Positions 20,268 to 32,883 of a DNA stretch of 64,000 nt are shown here, one piece after another. The translations under genes and the position numbers were made by a program. The notes under the pieces were generated by a model. It ran no database searches. It was given only the letters and a program-made list of their open reading frames with translations, and was not told the origin of the DNA. How positions within the stretch are numbered: position 1 is the first letter of the stretch; every line of letters begins with the position of its first letter. The DNA is from Lepidodermella squamata (taxonomy: Eukaryota > Gastrotricha): positions 2,542,001 to 2,606,000 of the forward strand of contig JBLDXI010000020.1 in the NCBI GenBank assembly GCA_047495785.1, written 5' to 3'.

Positions 20268-21930
20268 TCACGAAATCGCAGCCGTTACGCCATTTGTTGA
20301 TACCGCAGTTGAACACCTGAGAACATCACTGTCCTTTTGGCGAGAAAACACCGTTTTCCAAAACAGCCCACGAGCAACAAGCACTTGGGCATAATTCAGG
20401 ACGTCAACAGCCGGTGCAACCGGTTCATCGCCGTGTCGAAAGTGGAAAACAATCGCTACAGCCCAGACAATTTCGCCCAACAGCAGTACGGCATTCAAAA
20501 TCAACGATGCGACAAACCAATAACCAGGTGCTGCGTTGATAAACAACTGAAAAAATAGAATTAACAGGTGGTTTTTGCGGTTATTTTTGTTTGTTTGTTC
20601 TCATTACCAAACAAGACGCAGTGAGATGCATTAGGACGACTAGGGTGGTTTGAAGCCACCATGGCATGCGTTTTCGTTCGCGCTCAGCTGCAGACGGCGC
20701 GCGGTGAAGAGCGTCGAACATGATGATAGACCAGCATATGTGGTGAAAGACGAAAATAAGGCCGAGTAGGACGGTAACGATGGGCAATTGAAATCGCGGG
20801 TCTTTAATAGCATAACCAGCAGGGCCGACCAGGGCGGATAGGGCGTTTATAACGTGGAAACAGCAGCTTACAGTTCCGAAACCGAACCCGCACACTAGAA
20901 AGCAACCACAGAAACAATTTAATAAAATTAAAAATCCGCCGTCTTTGGCACCATTTCAATGAGTAATTGAACCAAAAAATTTTCCTCAATTATAAATTCT
21001 ACTTCAGGCAATTCCTAAAGTGGGCAAATATCAAGATTTGTTTTATCTGTCGCCCAATCTATAATTGAGCAATTTATTAGAAATTGAGAGCTAGTTTTCT
21101 ACTGTGTTTTTTTGAAGCAGTTTAACAGTTTAAATTTTAAACACCAAACGAGATTTTTTTAAACACCAAAAATGGCACAATTTGGCCGAAATCGCAGGAA
21201 TAACGGTCCTCATCCCCGAATTACACTCCGAAACCGCAATTTTAAACACCAAATCGATCCTTAAAATACACGCTGTTTTCTACCATAGAAAATATCAGGT
21301 GAACGAATAAGCTCAACGTTCCTTAGAAAATTTAGCAAATTACAGTCGGAAAAGATCAAGAAGCCGACGGGCGTCTGAAATTTTCAAAATTTGAATTGCC
21401 TCGAATTAAAACCTTGCTCCACAGTGCTCGATAGTTTCCCATCTGTTTAGTATTCAATTATGACGATTCAACATACCAAAAGCCATGGAATGCCGGTTAG
21501 TTACAACATCCGAGCCGCCGGTAAATCGCTCAACCCCAACCAGTTTGTTCAATTCATCAATTCCACGCCTGTCAACATTAGTTCAAAGTATTTGTTAAAT
21601 ATCGAGCTTTTTCTGAACTCACTTCATTAGTTTATATAGAGCAACCCGCATCCCTTCTTGAAAAAGGACGGCGAAAATGACTGAGAACACCATGACCTCG
21701 CGAAGGGGGACAACGGCGAACCACCAGAGTGCCGATAGAAACAGGGCTAAGAGCCATATAAAAGCACTGAAAAAATCCATTTGAGTACTGTTCAGAGCGG
21801 TAATAAATCAAGATTACCTTGCGACGTAGATAATAACTTTGAGAGGATCAGGAGCCACGAATGTAACGAAAGCAGCAAATGTTGGCGAGAAACATATCAG
21901 AACATAGCCGACAAAGCCTGCTATTCCCAT
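20268..21930 (-). CDS. aph1: Gamma-secretase subunit APH-1
   Basis: Exons 21930-21818, 21766-21623, 21568-21477, 20894-20608 and 20546-20268 join in frame to 304 residues. APH-1 is the seven-span scaffold of gamma-secretase, which cleaves Notch and other type I membrane proteins. Recognisable segments are TM1-2 (GYVLICFSPTFAAFVTFVAPDP), LFQEGMRVALYKLMK (matching the EVFRFAYYKLLKK block), GFGFGTVSCCFHVINALSALVGP (the conserved GLSFG..VN..ADALGPG segment), HHICWSIIMFDA and MHLTASCLLF. The conserved buried histidines in TM5 and TM6 are present. CoREST lies upstream on the same strand, 475 bp away, a looser spacing than in the operon-like blocks. Confidence 0.92.
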
Positions 21931-22405
21931 TTCCAATGCGGTAATTTCTAAAATAAACGAGAAATTTCATTAAAAAAAATTTGATATCGTATTTATTTGT
22001 ACATTCTTTACAAACACCATCAAAATCAGCGATAATCTGTATTTCTTCTTCTCAATATTCAATATCAATTTACGCCCATGGATAATCGATCAAGTAGTAG
22101 TTGCAAATATAATAATTATAGCGCGCCTTAGTGACCAGTAGAAACAATGACGACGTAAACCGAACAGATGTTTAGAGTTTAGATAGGTATGTGTATAACA
22201 AACGACGCAAATGTTCGATGGATAATGAACATTTCCACGGTCACAGCGTGAATAATCACTTATGGAACAATTCTTTCAAATTTCAGAAATTAAAATCACT
22301 CGCTTCCACCAGAAGCGTGAAATTTTCCAACTGCGATGCTTGAAGCCTCGACTAATAAGTTGAGCAATTATAATGGCAATATTGTTTCCAGCTGTTTGTT
22401 TGTTA
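21931..22405 (-). other. Spacer between CoREST and APH-1
   Basis: 475 bp with no coding frame of note, lying between the CoREST stop and the APH-1 start on the minus strand. It contains the CoREST 3' UTR and probably the APH-1 promoter. Confidence 0.5.
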
Positions 22406-24202
22406 TCAGGTCGTCATGACGGGCGAAGACTTTCCGCCTGGCAGAAAGCGATCGGGTTGTGGTTGAGTTTGGGGTTGTCGAGAGAGAAAATCGATTGTTT
22501 CGTCTGGTCTGAGATTGTTGGCAACGCCGTTTCCAACAAAGCGATTTTTACGTTTCAAGTAATCGTCTTCTACACTTGGGAACAAGTTGAGACTTCGTTT
22601 TTCAGCTTCATATTCCGCCAATAAGCTATCCAGATTATACCTATTTCGATAAGTCTGAAAAATCCCAAGATAATGTTATGTTTTACATGTTTCCAAAAAA
22701 ATTACGTGGAAGAAATATTTAACGTGAGTTTCGCTTTTCGTGCCAATAAAATCGGCAATTAACTGGAAATTGGCGCCGTACTGACGGAATGCAGCAACAG
22801 CTAGGGACGTTTCTTGTTTTGACCATTGAGGTTCGGAATTAGTTGAAGGGGTTGATTGAGGGTTATTAACGCCATTTCCAGTCGCTGCTGGTGCTATCTG
22901 GCGGAAAGCTTGAATTCCGCCAACGAGTTGGCGTTTGAAATCACTGCATCTGTTCCTCTGCTGTTGGAGCCGATTCGAAGAAGCCGCTAATTCAGATCGA
23001 GTAGGGTCTAATGGGTCTGCGTTCGGGTGCGCATTTCGAGCAGAGGCAAGAGCCGCAAGTTCTTCCAATCGAAGATGTAAACCTCGAGGAGGCCTAGCAA
23101 ATGGAGCACGTTTGCCATTAGCAGTATTAGCCGGTGCGGCAGGGGGCTGAGGATTTGTCGGGTTGATCAGAGATGGTAGAACCTTAACTCTAGGATCAAG
23201 CAAGATTCCCGTTTGATACTTGGAACCAGAAGGCTGGAGACAAGTCGAAGATTCCGATTCAGTTTTCCCAGCTGTTATCGGAGCTGTTTCAGGTTTCACA
23301 GGTGGTGGTGCTGGGGGAGCCGTGGCAGAAAATGCACCGACATGGCTGGAACGTAAATTCATAGGAGTGAACGATGAAGAGCGCCTTTTATAACGCGAGT
23401 AATAGTAATCAACAAGTGAGCCCATAGCTTTATGAGGCAGTAGCTCGGCATACAAGTGAAAGCGCTTGTTGTGGATCTTATATGCCTCTATAAATTTGAA
23501 AATAAATTAAATCAATGATTAAAAGACTATCCAGCTCAAACCTTCGAAAAGCGCAACATCGTCTGTAGACCAGTTCTCAGCACTTGGCTCGAAGTTGACC
23601 AGGTCCTCCCTGGCGGAGTCGATATTGTAACTGTGCCACAGTAGAAGGCCAAGAGCCTAAATACAAGTACAGCGTGTGCGGAGCGACACTTCATTATTTT
23701 TAATCGAACCTGCTCTATGGTGAAATGATGCGTATCACATGCGAACTGTACGTAGTCGGAAACTGAATTTATAGGCTTCATAAAAACCAGTAATGAATCG
23801 AATAGTAAAATTACGTTGCTCTGAAGGTATCAAATCAACAGGTTTCCACAGTAAAACACCCTCTCGCGGATCGTCCTTGACCTTTGACGATAGCATAGGT
23901 TCTGGCACAAACGCTTGATAACCATCTCCAACGCGAATGCAAGTTTTGCTATACTCTGGGACGAGAAAACGAGGTTATGACAGTTTTACATTAATTACTA
24001 ACGGCTACAAACCGTCGTCATCATCATCGTCGATAACAGAACTAGACATATCGTCCGAGCCACTAAATGACGAAGATGCATCGCTCTTCCCGACGACAGA
24101 TATGCTCCTGCAATCATCGATGTCACCCGCATCCCCCTTGGCTTCTCCATCCACATCTGCTACCTTGGAATTCAGCAAGGCCAATACTTCATCATCCATC
24201 AT
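22406..24202 (-). CDS. rcor: REST corepressor (CoREST/RCOR)
   Basis: A multi-exon gene; exon 1 is 24202-24013 and the last exon ends at 22406. An acidic N-terminus with an aspartate run leads into an ELM2 domain (IRVGDGYQAFVPE, DDPREGVLLWKP), a first SANT domain (HLYAELLPHKAMGSLVDYYY), a Pro/Ala-rich linker and a second SANT domain (AAFRQYGANFQLIADFIG, HVKYFFHTYRNRYNLD). CoREST bridges HDAC1/2 and the LSD1 demethylase on chromatin. The HDAC-binding ELM2-SANT1 and nucleosome-binding SANT2 are both present. A leucine-rich segment for LSD1 contact should lie in the linker (LHLRLEELAALASARN). Start is one of two adjacent ATGs (24202/24199). Confidence 0.9.
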
Positions 24203-25056
24203 AAATCTATACGCAAGAAAGATTAACACTAACAATGCGCAATTCGATTTCAAAGGGGTTCCTTGGTTTTTTTAGGGACAAAAAAGTCAGCGGTCAGCTA
24301 GATGTTGAAATTATGAGATGGAAAATTAGAAATATAGGCAGATTCGAAGCGAATGTCGAACCTTCGCAATTTGTACTCAACACTCTACACACTCATTGCA
24401 TACTCATTCACACTGCTACCTGCCACCTGTCACCTACCGGCGCATCAACCAACATTCGAAGCTCCAAAGAGAAAAAGAACGAACAAGGTGGAGAAGCGCT
24501 GAAAAATTCCTGCGGCAAATTTAAAAGAAAACTACTTTGGGAAGATAGCTCTGAGTATAAAATATAACTTTTATCAGAACTGCAGAGTTTTGTAGGTAAT
24601 AATATACGTGAGATTTAAAAGGCTCCAGAAAATTTAATTGGGCAACTTGGGCGCTAAGTTGTTAGTGTTTTGATGACGTGACATGAACCGCGGGGCTGTC
24701 AATCCAGGCGAACCTAGCCTCTAGCCGGCAAGTGGCAAAGCCAAGAGGCCAATGTCTCGATAGCGTTGTTTTTATGTATCATACGATGTCCTATGTGCGT
24801 TTGCAGTTCGATTCCCGACAACCATAACTTGTTCACGTGTTTTATTGTTGTAGTTTATAGAGGTAGACTTTTGACCCCGATTCTCATGGGTACTAATTGT
24901 TGCTCTGCGATCCAGAACATTTTGGATATGCATCAGAAGTTCTTATTTCTTATCGTCGTTGTTCGTTATCAATTGCGAAATCACTTGTACACGCGGCGTT
25001 TGGTTGTCTATTATTCACTTGATTACTTATGCATTCCGGCTTTTTATTTGGTTAGG
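24203..25056. promoter_or_regulatory. Divergent region CoREST / TFIIH p52
   Basis: 854 bp between divergent genes and so the likely promoter region for both. The p52 frame stays open upstream to 24766, but residues before 25057 do not resemble the family. A TTTTATTTGGTTAG acceptor-like site directly precedes the chosen ATG. Confidence 0.5.
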
Positions 25057-26481
25057 ATGGATATTAGTGGTGGATTTTTGAAGATTTTGAGATGTTTCAA
25101 TCGCCAATGCCTGGTCGACGAGTTGTTTTGCCATCCTTCTGTTTGCTTCATGGCCTTCCGTGAACTGAATGATATTGCTCGGAACATTGTCGCTCGCTTG
25201 CTTTGGATTAATGGAGGAGTATCCCTTTTTAAAGTCGTCGCCGGTAACATTTACGGGAAAACATACGCGGAAAGTTTGAAGATGCTCTTGGATTTGGGAA
25301 TATTGCAAGAAGTGACTTCAGAAGATTGTAAACTGTATGAGGTTACCCCGTCATTCCGTAATGGACTGAAGATGGCTTTAGCAGGAGGCGGGACATCGTG
25401 GATTCAATATCCTCCTCCAGGAGATTCTTCGAAAACAGCCAAATCAGTCGAATATTTGGAGCGTTATGCGATGGAGAGATGGGAGTGTTTGTTATACACG
25501 CTTGTGTCCCCTCAACTAAAAGATGGTGATATTTCCGTCGGAGGTATTAGTAAAGATGCTCGTAATTTGCTCGTGAGGGCTGATCTATTGCAAGGCGCTG
25601 ATGACGACTCGTCGATGGCTATCACTCCTCGTGGCTTTCAGTTCTTGCTTCTCGATAAAAGATCTCAGGCGTGGATATTAGCTTCTGCTCTTGTTGGCAA
25701 GGAAAACCCTAGCGTAGCAGCTGCTGTTCTTCTATGTAATTTAGCTCTGTTTCGTCCATCGACGGTAGAGTACTCTACCGCAGACTTTACTCCTGAACAG
25801 CTAACAGTGTTAGCTTGTTTGCGCGAATTCGGTTTCGTCTACCAGCGATCATCGAAGCTTCCCAGATTTTATATTACATCGCTCGCGTCGGCTCTTTCGT
25901 CAACTTCTAATAATTTGACAACACATTTGAGCTCTCAATCACATGGCCATATTTCAGTGGAAACTAACTTTCGTCTATATGCGTATACAGAATCACGCCT
26001 TGACGCTGCGTTGTTGTCAATGTTTGCCGAGCCTATTTGTCGCTTTCAAAACATGATCGTGAGCGCTCTTACTAGAGATTCTTTCAAGAAGGCTTTGAAT
26101 GTCGGAATTACTGCTCAACAAGTCATTGATTTTTTGAAGTCACGTTCCAAGCCTGAAACGGAATCAGCAATGTTCGCTGGAGCCAAGCCATCCACAATTC
26201 CTAGCATTCCGCCTGCCGTTTCTGATCAGATGCATATCTGGGAGCTTGAACGTTGTCGATTGAAATATCAGAAAGCGTTCTTGTATTCCGGGTTCGAAAA
26301 TCCAGCTGATTACTCAGTGTTGCGGGATTATGCTGGCCAGATTGGAGGCTTGTTATGGAGCCCAGAAGATTCTGTTGATCCGTCGAGTTCTCGCAAGCAA
26401 ATGATGGCTGTTACTCCCGATGGCCACGATAAAGTTCGAAGTTATTGGCGTAAACGTAGGAAGCAAGATGGTTCCGGTTAA
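25057..26481 (+). CDS. gtf2h4: TFIIH subunit p52 (GTF2H4/TFB2)
   Basis: A single-exon 474-residue protein (human 462). p52 is a core TFIIH subunit that anchors and stimulates the XPB helicase in transcription initiation and nucleotide excision repair. Family blocks are seen along the full length: CLVDELFCHPSVCFMAFREL, NIVARLLWINGGV, FRNGLKMALAGGG, WECLLYTLV, ITPRGFQFLLLDKRSQAW, ETNFRLYAYTESRLDAALLS, GITAQQVIDFLKSR, and the C-terminal clutch helix segment QMHIWELERCRLKYQKAFLYSGF. The ATG at 25057 was chosen because similarity begins there. SEC16 follows 138 nt downstream on the same strand. Confidence 0.93.
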   Translation: MDISGGFLKILRCFNRQCLVDELFCHPSVCFMAFRELNDIARNIVARLLWINGGVSLFKVVAGNIYGKTYAESLKMLLDLGILQEVTSEDCKLYEVTPSFRNGLKMALAGGGTSWIQYPPPGDSSKTAKSVEYLERYAMERWECLLYTLVSPQLKDGDISVGGISKDARNLLVRADLLQGADDDSSMAITPRGFQFLLLDKRSQAWILASALVGKENPSVAAAVLLCNLALFRPSTVEYSTADFTPEQLTVLACLREFGFVYQRSSKLPRFYITSLASALSSTSNNLTTHLSSQSHGHISVETNFRLYAYTESRLDAALLSMFAEPICRFQNMIVSALTRDSFKKALNVGITAQQVIDFLKSRSKPETESAMFAGAKPSTIPSIPPAVSDQMHIWELERCRLKYQKAFLYSGFENPADYSVLRDYAGQIGGLLWSPEDSVDPSSSRKQMMAVTPDGHDKVRSYWRKRRKQDGSG

Positions 26482-26619
26482 ATTCAAATCGTCTGATAAT
26501 CTGATGATATAAAACTTGAAATCTTTCGTATAATAGCTACATATCTTTCAATGCAAACAAATTTTGAAATGATAACCACCCTGTAATCGTATGTTTTTCT
26601 AGGTTCATTGTTACATGAA
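26482..26619 (+). promoter_or_regulatory. Intercistronic spacer p52 / SEC16
   Basis: A 138-nt spacer containing TATGTTTTTCTAG (AG at 26601-26602), a strong acceptor-like site 17 nt before the SEC16 ATG. Together with the short distance it suggests a two-gene operon with trans-splicing (inference). Confidence 0.5.
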
Positions 26620-29600
26620 ATGAGTAAACTAGCTTATAGCGATGAAGTCGACACGGGAGGCGTAGGTTGGGGTGAAGAGGCATTTGCCGAAGATCTTATC
26701 GATGTCGACATCGCCGAAACTGTAGCACACTTACCTGAGCCTCCCGCAATCGATGAAAACCAAGCTGAGCCCGTGGTTGAAAATTCTGCGGATCATTATC
26801 AGCCTGAGCCGTCGAATGACGATGTGCAAAGCGAGCCGGTCTCTGAAGCACCGACACAGCAACATTTCGAAAATACACATTTTGTAGCTGAGCCGGAACC
26901 GGTCGTGGAAGAAGCCCCTCCACCGCTTCACACGGAGCCTGAGATCCCTATTATCCAATCAGCTCCGGAACCAGCCGCAATAGCTCCGCAGATTGAAGGT
27001 AAGTAATTATTTTGCTTTTGCTTACTTTTCGAGAAATTTTGTTGAGAAAAGCCGATTCATGGAGATCTTTCTTATTTTCAGAAGTTGCTCCCCCACCACC
27101 TCCACCTTCTCAATCAGTTTTGCAAACTTTCGTTCCTGAAATTTCGGCTGCTTTACCGGCTGAAGAAGCCCAAGGCTTCACAGCTCCACCTCCGCCAGCA
27201 GCAGCTCTTCCAACTACCATTCATCAGCAACCAGCAGCTTTCACCGCCACGACGAGAAAAACTCTGGGTCCAATGAGTGATTTGACGAAACTGCCTACAA
27301 ATGTTCTAAGAACAACGGCACTGCCAGCCGCTCCGTCTCCGACAACTGTTCAGGGCGAGCAGGCCGGCTCGAAGAAGCTGGTCCTACCCCAGGCGCAGAT
27401 CAAATTCCGCCAGCCTATTGACTACGCAGCTTTGTTGAACAAACCGACTGCAACTAGGACGAATGTATCGACAACAGGGCCTCTAGCGACTACTGTGACT
27501 TCAAAACCAGTCTCAGCCGCTAGTCTAGTGGCTAATACCCAGCAAATCACGGCAGCAGCTGCTGCTGTGGTCGCCGCGGCTCAGCAACGCCAGAAGGCGA
27601 ACCAGAATTTGATGTCGTATCCACCTCAAGCGACGAGAAACGGCCCGAGCGTTGCAGCTCCAACAGCCGCAAGACCAGTTGAACCGCCTCAATCTTTGCA
27701 ATACGCACAGCAACCACAACAGCCTCAGTTGCTAAAACCGAAGGCCGAACCTACAATTCCGAATAATATGTCCCGTTCTCAAACCCTGCCGGATTTCAAT
27801 GAGCAACCGGTGCAGCAGCAACAACAGCAACATAATACCAGTTACTACCAGCAATCGACTAATGGCGATGATTATTTGAGTGAGCAAGAAGACCCGTCTC
27901 GCTCGAGTGGCGTTACGGGTAGTGAAGAGCGGCGTGCGCACAAGAAACACCGAAAAAGCCGGCGGTCGCAACAGCCGCCACCTGTTGATTCGTACAACAT
28001 GGGTTACTACATGGAGAACCCCCAAAGCTACGCCGAATATTGCCGGCAGTGGTATGAGCAACAGGCTAGGATGTATGGGTCCTACTCAGGCGCATCAACC
28101 CCGGCCTATGAGGCGTCGGAATCCGGGTCGGAGTATGACGGCGGAAACGGGGTTCACTCCCGCCCGAGTAGCCGTATGAGTGTAGGGGGTAGTTACGTCT
28201 CGCCCCAGGTTAACAACCCTTACATGGCTTGGCAACAGACCCAGCAATACACGACGGCGGGTAACTACGACGCGGCTGCCTGGTGGTACTGGTACTACAT
28301 GCAGCAACAGCAGTTGCAACAAACACAACAACCGCAGACCCCGCAGAGACCTTCAACCCCGAAAAAATTCCGATCCCCCCACTGCCGGGCTACTTTTTCC
28401 CCATCCGGGTTCTTGGTTACCATCATACCCGGCCGGCACGCTAATGCCGTGAATGGCTCGCCGGCGACGAGGGTTAACGTTATCAGGACATATGACGTCA
28501 TCGCCCCAGCTTTACCTGAGGTTAAGGAGTACTCCGACTTCCCTGGGCCGTTAATTCCGAGCGAATCGCACAAAATCGACGTGATCAATTTCGCACAGCG
28601 CATGGCGCAGCAGGCCACGTCCAGTGACTACATCGACCGCGATTCTGTCAATCTCCTCTGGCGATTTATCGAGCTGTTAGTTCGGCAAAATGGCACGTAT
28701 TTCGGCGCGGATGTGTCGCATTTGTTGACCGAATCGCTGCCTGGCCTGCCCGAGCAGTTGATCGAACCGGCTGATCACGCGATTATCGCTCCTCAGGGCG
28801 CGATTTCGCAACTTCGTGATTTGTTGCTGCATGGTAGGAAACGCGAGGCGGTTGATTTTGCGATGAGTAAAAACTTGTGGGCTCATGCTATGTTCCTGTC
28901 GCATTCGATGAGCGAACAGTACTTTTTGACTGTCCGTAACAAGTTCTTAGCCGCATCTGCAGCGCCTGGCGACCCACTGGCGACTTTCTACCAGCTGGTC
29001 ACCCTGTCTTCACCGGTTATCAGCCGGCAAGCCGTTCTGAGCGATATGCACTCGTGGCGGCAACATCTCGCTGTGATTTTGAGTAACTCAGCCGCGAGTC
29101 CGCCCTTTCAACGGCAGTTATTGCTGTCTGTTGGTGATACGTTGCGATCGCAGGGTCGGTTATACGCTGCCCAGTTGTGCTATCTAATGGCCGGGGATCA
29201 ATTTTCGCAGTTCAGCCCATCAACCGACGGCTATTCACCCGTTAGAATGGTGCTGCTAGGCACTGAGCCGAGTGGCGATTTCCAGCGATTGGCTAAGCCG
29301 TATTTCTGTCAGTTGACTGAAATTTACGAATACTGCCTGAGACTAGCTAACCCACGATCTGTCCTGCCCGCGTTTCAGCTGTTCAAGGCGTTTTACTGCC
29401 TGAGCCTGGCTGAAATCGGGCTGGTGCACGAGGCCTTCCGCTACCTCATTTCAATAATCGAGGGCCTTCAAATCAGTTTCCACAACCAACCGAGCATGGC
29501 GAATTCGTTCCCGAGACTGTGTTTCAAATGGCTATGCGACCTGTACACGGCTCTCCACCGGTCCGAACCGGCCGTTGACTACTACGGCACGATTGAGTGG

Positions 29601-31796
29601 ATTTTTAAGGCGGCTCGTGGTGAACCGATCCAGCCGCCCCCGCTTCCACCACATATAGCGGCGGTACCCGGTCAATCGGCTCAACAGCCGCAAAATTATT
29701 TATATTCTCGGCCTGATGAGTACAGGCACTTGTCTCAGACCCCGGGGCCGTATAATAATAGCGGGCATAACATCCAGCCATATGCTGGGTACAATTCTCA
29801 GCCCCCTGCCCAGCCGGTTCAAAACCAACAGCCGGCTAGTCAACCGCACGTTCAATTTTCTCAACAACCGCCTCAACAACAAGCTCAAGCCGAACCGTTT
29901 GGCGCGTCGGGTTACGGTGTCCCATCGTTGAACCCGGGCGGCAGCAGCAGTCAGGAGGCGGCCAGGCCGTTTGCTCAATCGGGCCGTTTCGGCGAGTCGA
30001 TGAGTAGGCGGTCGGATGGCGGTGCGAGTGACCAGTCGAGTTTTGGCTTTTCGATGACTTCGATCAAAAATAACATGGCGGATGTGAAGCGCATGGCGAC
30101 TGAGTGGAACCAGCAGCAGGAATCTGCGGCGAATACCGCCAACAATAACCAACCTGCTCAACAGGCCTTGGGGTGAGTTTTCGATTGTTTTTGCGCTAAA
30201 TTTTACGAAAATTCCCAATTTTTCACCACCAGCAACTTTTACATGAAAAGGTTAGATAATGTAACAGTTAATGTCGTATCACGGGTCTTAAGTTTATGTC
30301 TCCATTATTTGAGTTTTGTAAATTTTCTGTAAGTAGAGACTTAATTCTTGTTCATTTATTATCAATTGCCAGGAAACTTCGGTATTATTTATTATTTTAC
30401 GCGTGTTTTTCTTATTTGGCCAAGTTTATTTGTTTTATTGATCGCGTTCAAGTTTATTTCCTGAGCTGATATAGGGGTGTAATTTGCAGCGTTGAAAAGT
30501 AATGGTAGTGCGTCGCATTTATTTACATTTTGGCCCACATCGAGAATTTCTGTTATAAGGTGTTTTTTACTTTTAAGTGGGCTGGATTCGTGGAGGTATG
30601 AATCGCCAATTTCGCACAATTTGAGGTAAATTTGTAGCAAACAAATAAAGAGAAAACTTACCCAGCGATTTCACTGAACTGCTTGTCGATATCATCTTTT
30701 GATTCTATTCTATAGCTCACCGATCGCTTCAAAAAATCACGGAAAATAATATGGGAAAAGTTGAACTTTGCATGACGGGTTTTTCTTGACAATAGGCACC
30801 CTTGCTCGATTTTTTTGTTACAATTTTGCTTGCAAGAAGAATAAAGATGCGGCGATTTGATGACGATTTTGAACAAATTGAAGTGAAATTGCACGCTTGA
30901 TTTCGGGAATCACGATCCTTGAAATAAAATACGTAATTTGCCATTTCAGAAACAGCCTGCAGTTGGGCCAGCAAAAGTCGAATGATTTGCCGCCACAGCC
31001 TCAGCAAGACCACCAGCAACAGCAATACCATCAGTACCAACAACAGTCGCAACCACCTGTTGAAGACCATTCTCATCAGCAGCAGCAACAACAACAGCAA
31101 CCACCACCGGCGGCTCAAGAGCAGCCTCAGGCGTATGTGTCTCCTCTGGGTGCATGGGCTCCTGCGATCCCGCCGTCTGCCCCGTCTCAGCAACAGCAAC
31201 AGTCGTCCTACGACTATAACAATACTCGGCAGCAACACGACTCTTATCAAAACAATAACCACCACGACCGGTCCTCGCCCACCCCGCCCCAGAATGACAA
31301 GTCTCCCAAAAAGAAGGGTGACGAAAGTAGCGGAACCCCATCGGGCAATTTGTTGAGCGGTCTCCTGAATCGTTTGCCATTTGGCTCTGCGAACAGTAGC
31401 AACAAACAAGCCCCGAAACGCATGGTTCTGCCCGACGATTCTAAACCGACGTTGGTGTTTGATAAGGAGAAGAACAGGTGGGTTGATAAATCGAAGCCGG
31501 AGGCTGAGCAGGAGGAGGAAGCGCCGCCGCCCCCGCCGCCGATGATGGGCGGCCCACCGGCGGCTACCTCTCAGCCTATGCCATCTATGACCGCCCCGCC
31601 GCCTACCATGTCGATTGGCGCGCGGCCCCGCGGTCGATATGTCGATGTCTTCAAACCGGCCGGGGGTGACCAGGGAGCATCTGCACCCCCTACGTCGAAT
31701 GGGCCCTCTGCGTCGGGCGCCCTGCTTCGACCGGCTATGTTCGCCCCGCCTCAGCAAACTTTCTTTGTGCCGCCGCCTGTTCAAGATGCAAGTTGA
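26620..31796 (+). CDS. sec16: COPII scaffold protein SEC16
   Basis: Exons 26620-26998, 27082-30172 and 30950-31796 join to 1438 residues. SEC16 organises ER exit sites and recruits SEC23/SEC24/SEC13. The N-terminus is acidic and low-complexity, with long Pro/Gln-rich and RS/KK-rich stretches. A central conserved domain spans roughly residues 590-1010: FSPSGFLVTIIPG, HKIDVINFAQRM, LLWRFIELLVRQNG, RDLLLHGRKREAVDFAM, LCYLMAGDQF. The C-terminal exon is Gln/Pro-rich and carries the typical SEC16 end motifs KRMVLPDDSKPTLVFDKEKN, RWVDKSKP and PRGRYVDVFKP. The first ATG in frame with conserved sequence is 26620. Intron 2 is 777 nt. A polyA signal is at 31860. Long antisense frames here are shadows of the repeats. 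Confidence 0.92.
30173..30949 (+). other. Intron 2 of SEC16
   Basis: A 777-nt AT-rich intron with a GTGAGT donor and CCATTTCAG acceptor. I see nothing else in it. Confidence 0.7.
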
Positions 31797-32883
31797 GGTG
31801 GATGAATTTCGTGCAAGAAAATAACTTAAAATAACTTAACTATGATTGATATATAACTGAATAAATTATTATGATAAAGGCATGTCTGAGTAATGGAGAA
31901 GATGAATCGCGGCTTTCTCTTTTCTCACCTCGCGTGTAACCGACTGCAATATGGCCACCTGATACACCTAAGCAAATGATTTTTCGTGTAATATTTTACT
32001 GGAATTTAAGCATAATCATTAGCGATTTAATTTTTTTGCGTTTTCCTTCAATTGAATGTCGACTTCCGTTGAAATACCCGTTAAAATCTGCTGCTGGATA
32101 TAAAAAAATGAGAGCAAAATTATTTCGAAGAAACTTATAAAACGGTGCACTTGGTTTATTGAATCGGTTGTATTTGGTGTTATTGAAAATTATAAAATGA
32201 TATTCAGTGTCCGTTATTATCATTATGTTTCTTGTAAAATAAATGACAATATTTACACGACGATTTGATCAATCCACTCTCGCACATCTTTCGTTATAGT
32301 TGTGTTCAAAACGCTGAAAAAGGATGTCTCTTATATCAAAATGTCCCCGTTTTTGTCAGCCTCTTATAGGCACATCGAACCATGTACCAATTTCCATCTT
32401 AATATCTGAATGTTTTATTTTCAAGCTGAAAAAATTTCCTCGCATTAAATTCCATTTTTTTCGGGTGGCGGTTGGTTGTTCGGTTATTTTAGGGTGGACT
32501 TGAACTGTTGGTCGGATGTATCGACCACATTTTGCCTATCTTTCCCCGTGGCTTGGTTACCTTTTTCGCAGCTTGTGGTTCTGTGTTATCATCAACTTGA
32601 AAGAAATATAAATATAATATTATTTATCTCTAAAAAATATTGTATGATTTAAGTATAATAGGTCTAAATGGACCAATGTCGACTCTTATTCTATTGTGGC
32701 TGTGGACCTCTTTACGCACGATATCGTTATTAAATGAGAAAAATATTACAATAATTTAAAATCGCGGTAAAAATGCGAAAAATGAGTAAAAAGTGCTGTT
32801 GAATACTTCAAATTAACAGTTTTTTTATTATAATTTTCTAGTGGTTACCACGCTAATGAAACTAATTGGCATCTTTAACTACA
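31797..32883 (+). other. Intergenic SEC16 / ETFRF1
   Basis: About 1.1 kb. It begins with the SEC16 3' UTR (AATAAA at 31860-31865) and ends with the ETFRF1 upstream region. No gene-like frame seen. Confidence 0.6.

Noticed and set aside
24790-24830. tRNA-like TTCGATTCCC motif
   Set aside because: A T-loop-like string occurs, but no flanking stem, A-box or acceptor pairing could be built.
24766-25056. N-terminal extension of TFIIH p52
   Set aside because: The frame is open but the extra 97 residues do not resemble the family, and a splice-acceptor-like site directly precedes the internal ATG at 25057.
30729-31784. 351-codon minus-strand frame opposite SEC16 exon 3
   Set aside because: It is the mirror of Gln/Pro-rich SEC16 codons (Arg/Leu-rich low-complexity product) and has no family similarity; SEC16 on the plus strand explains the openness.
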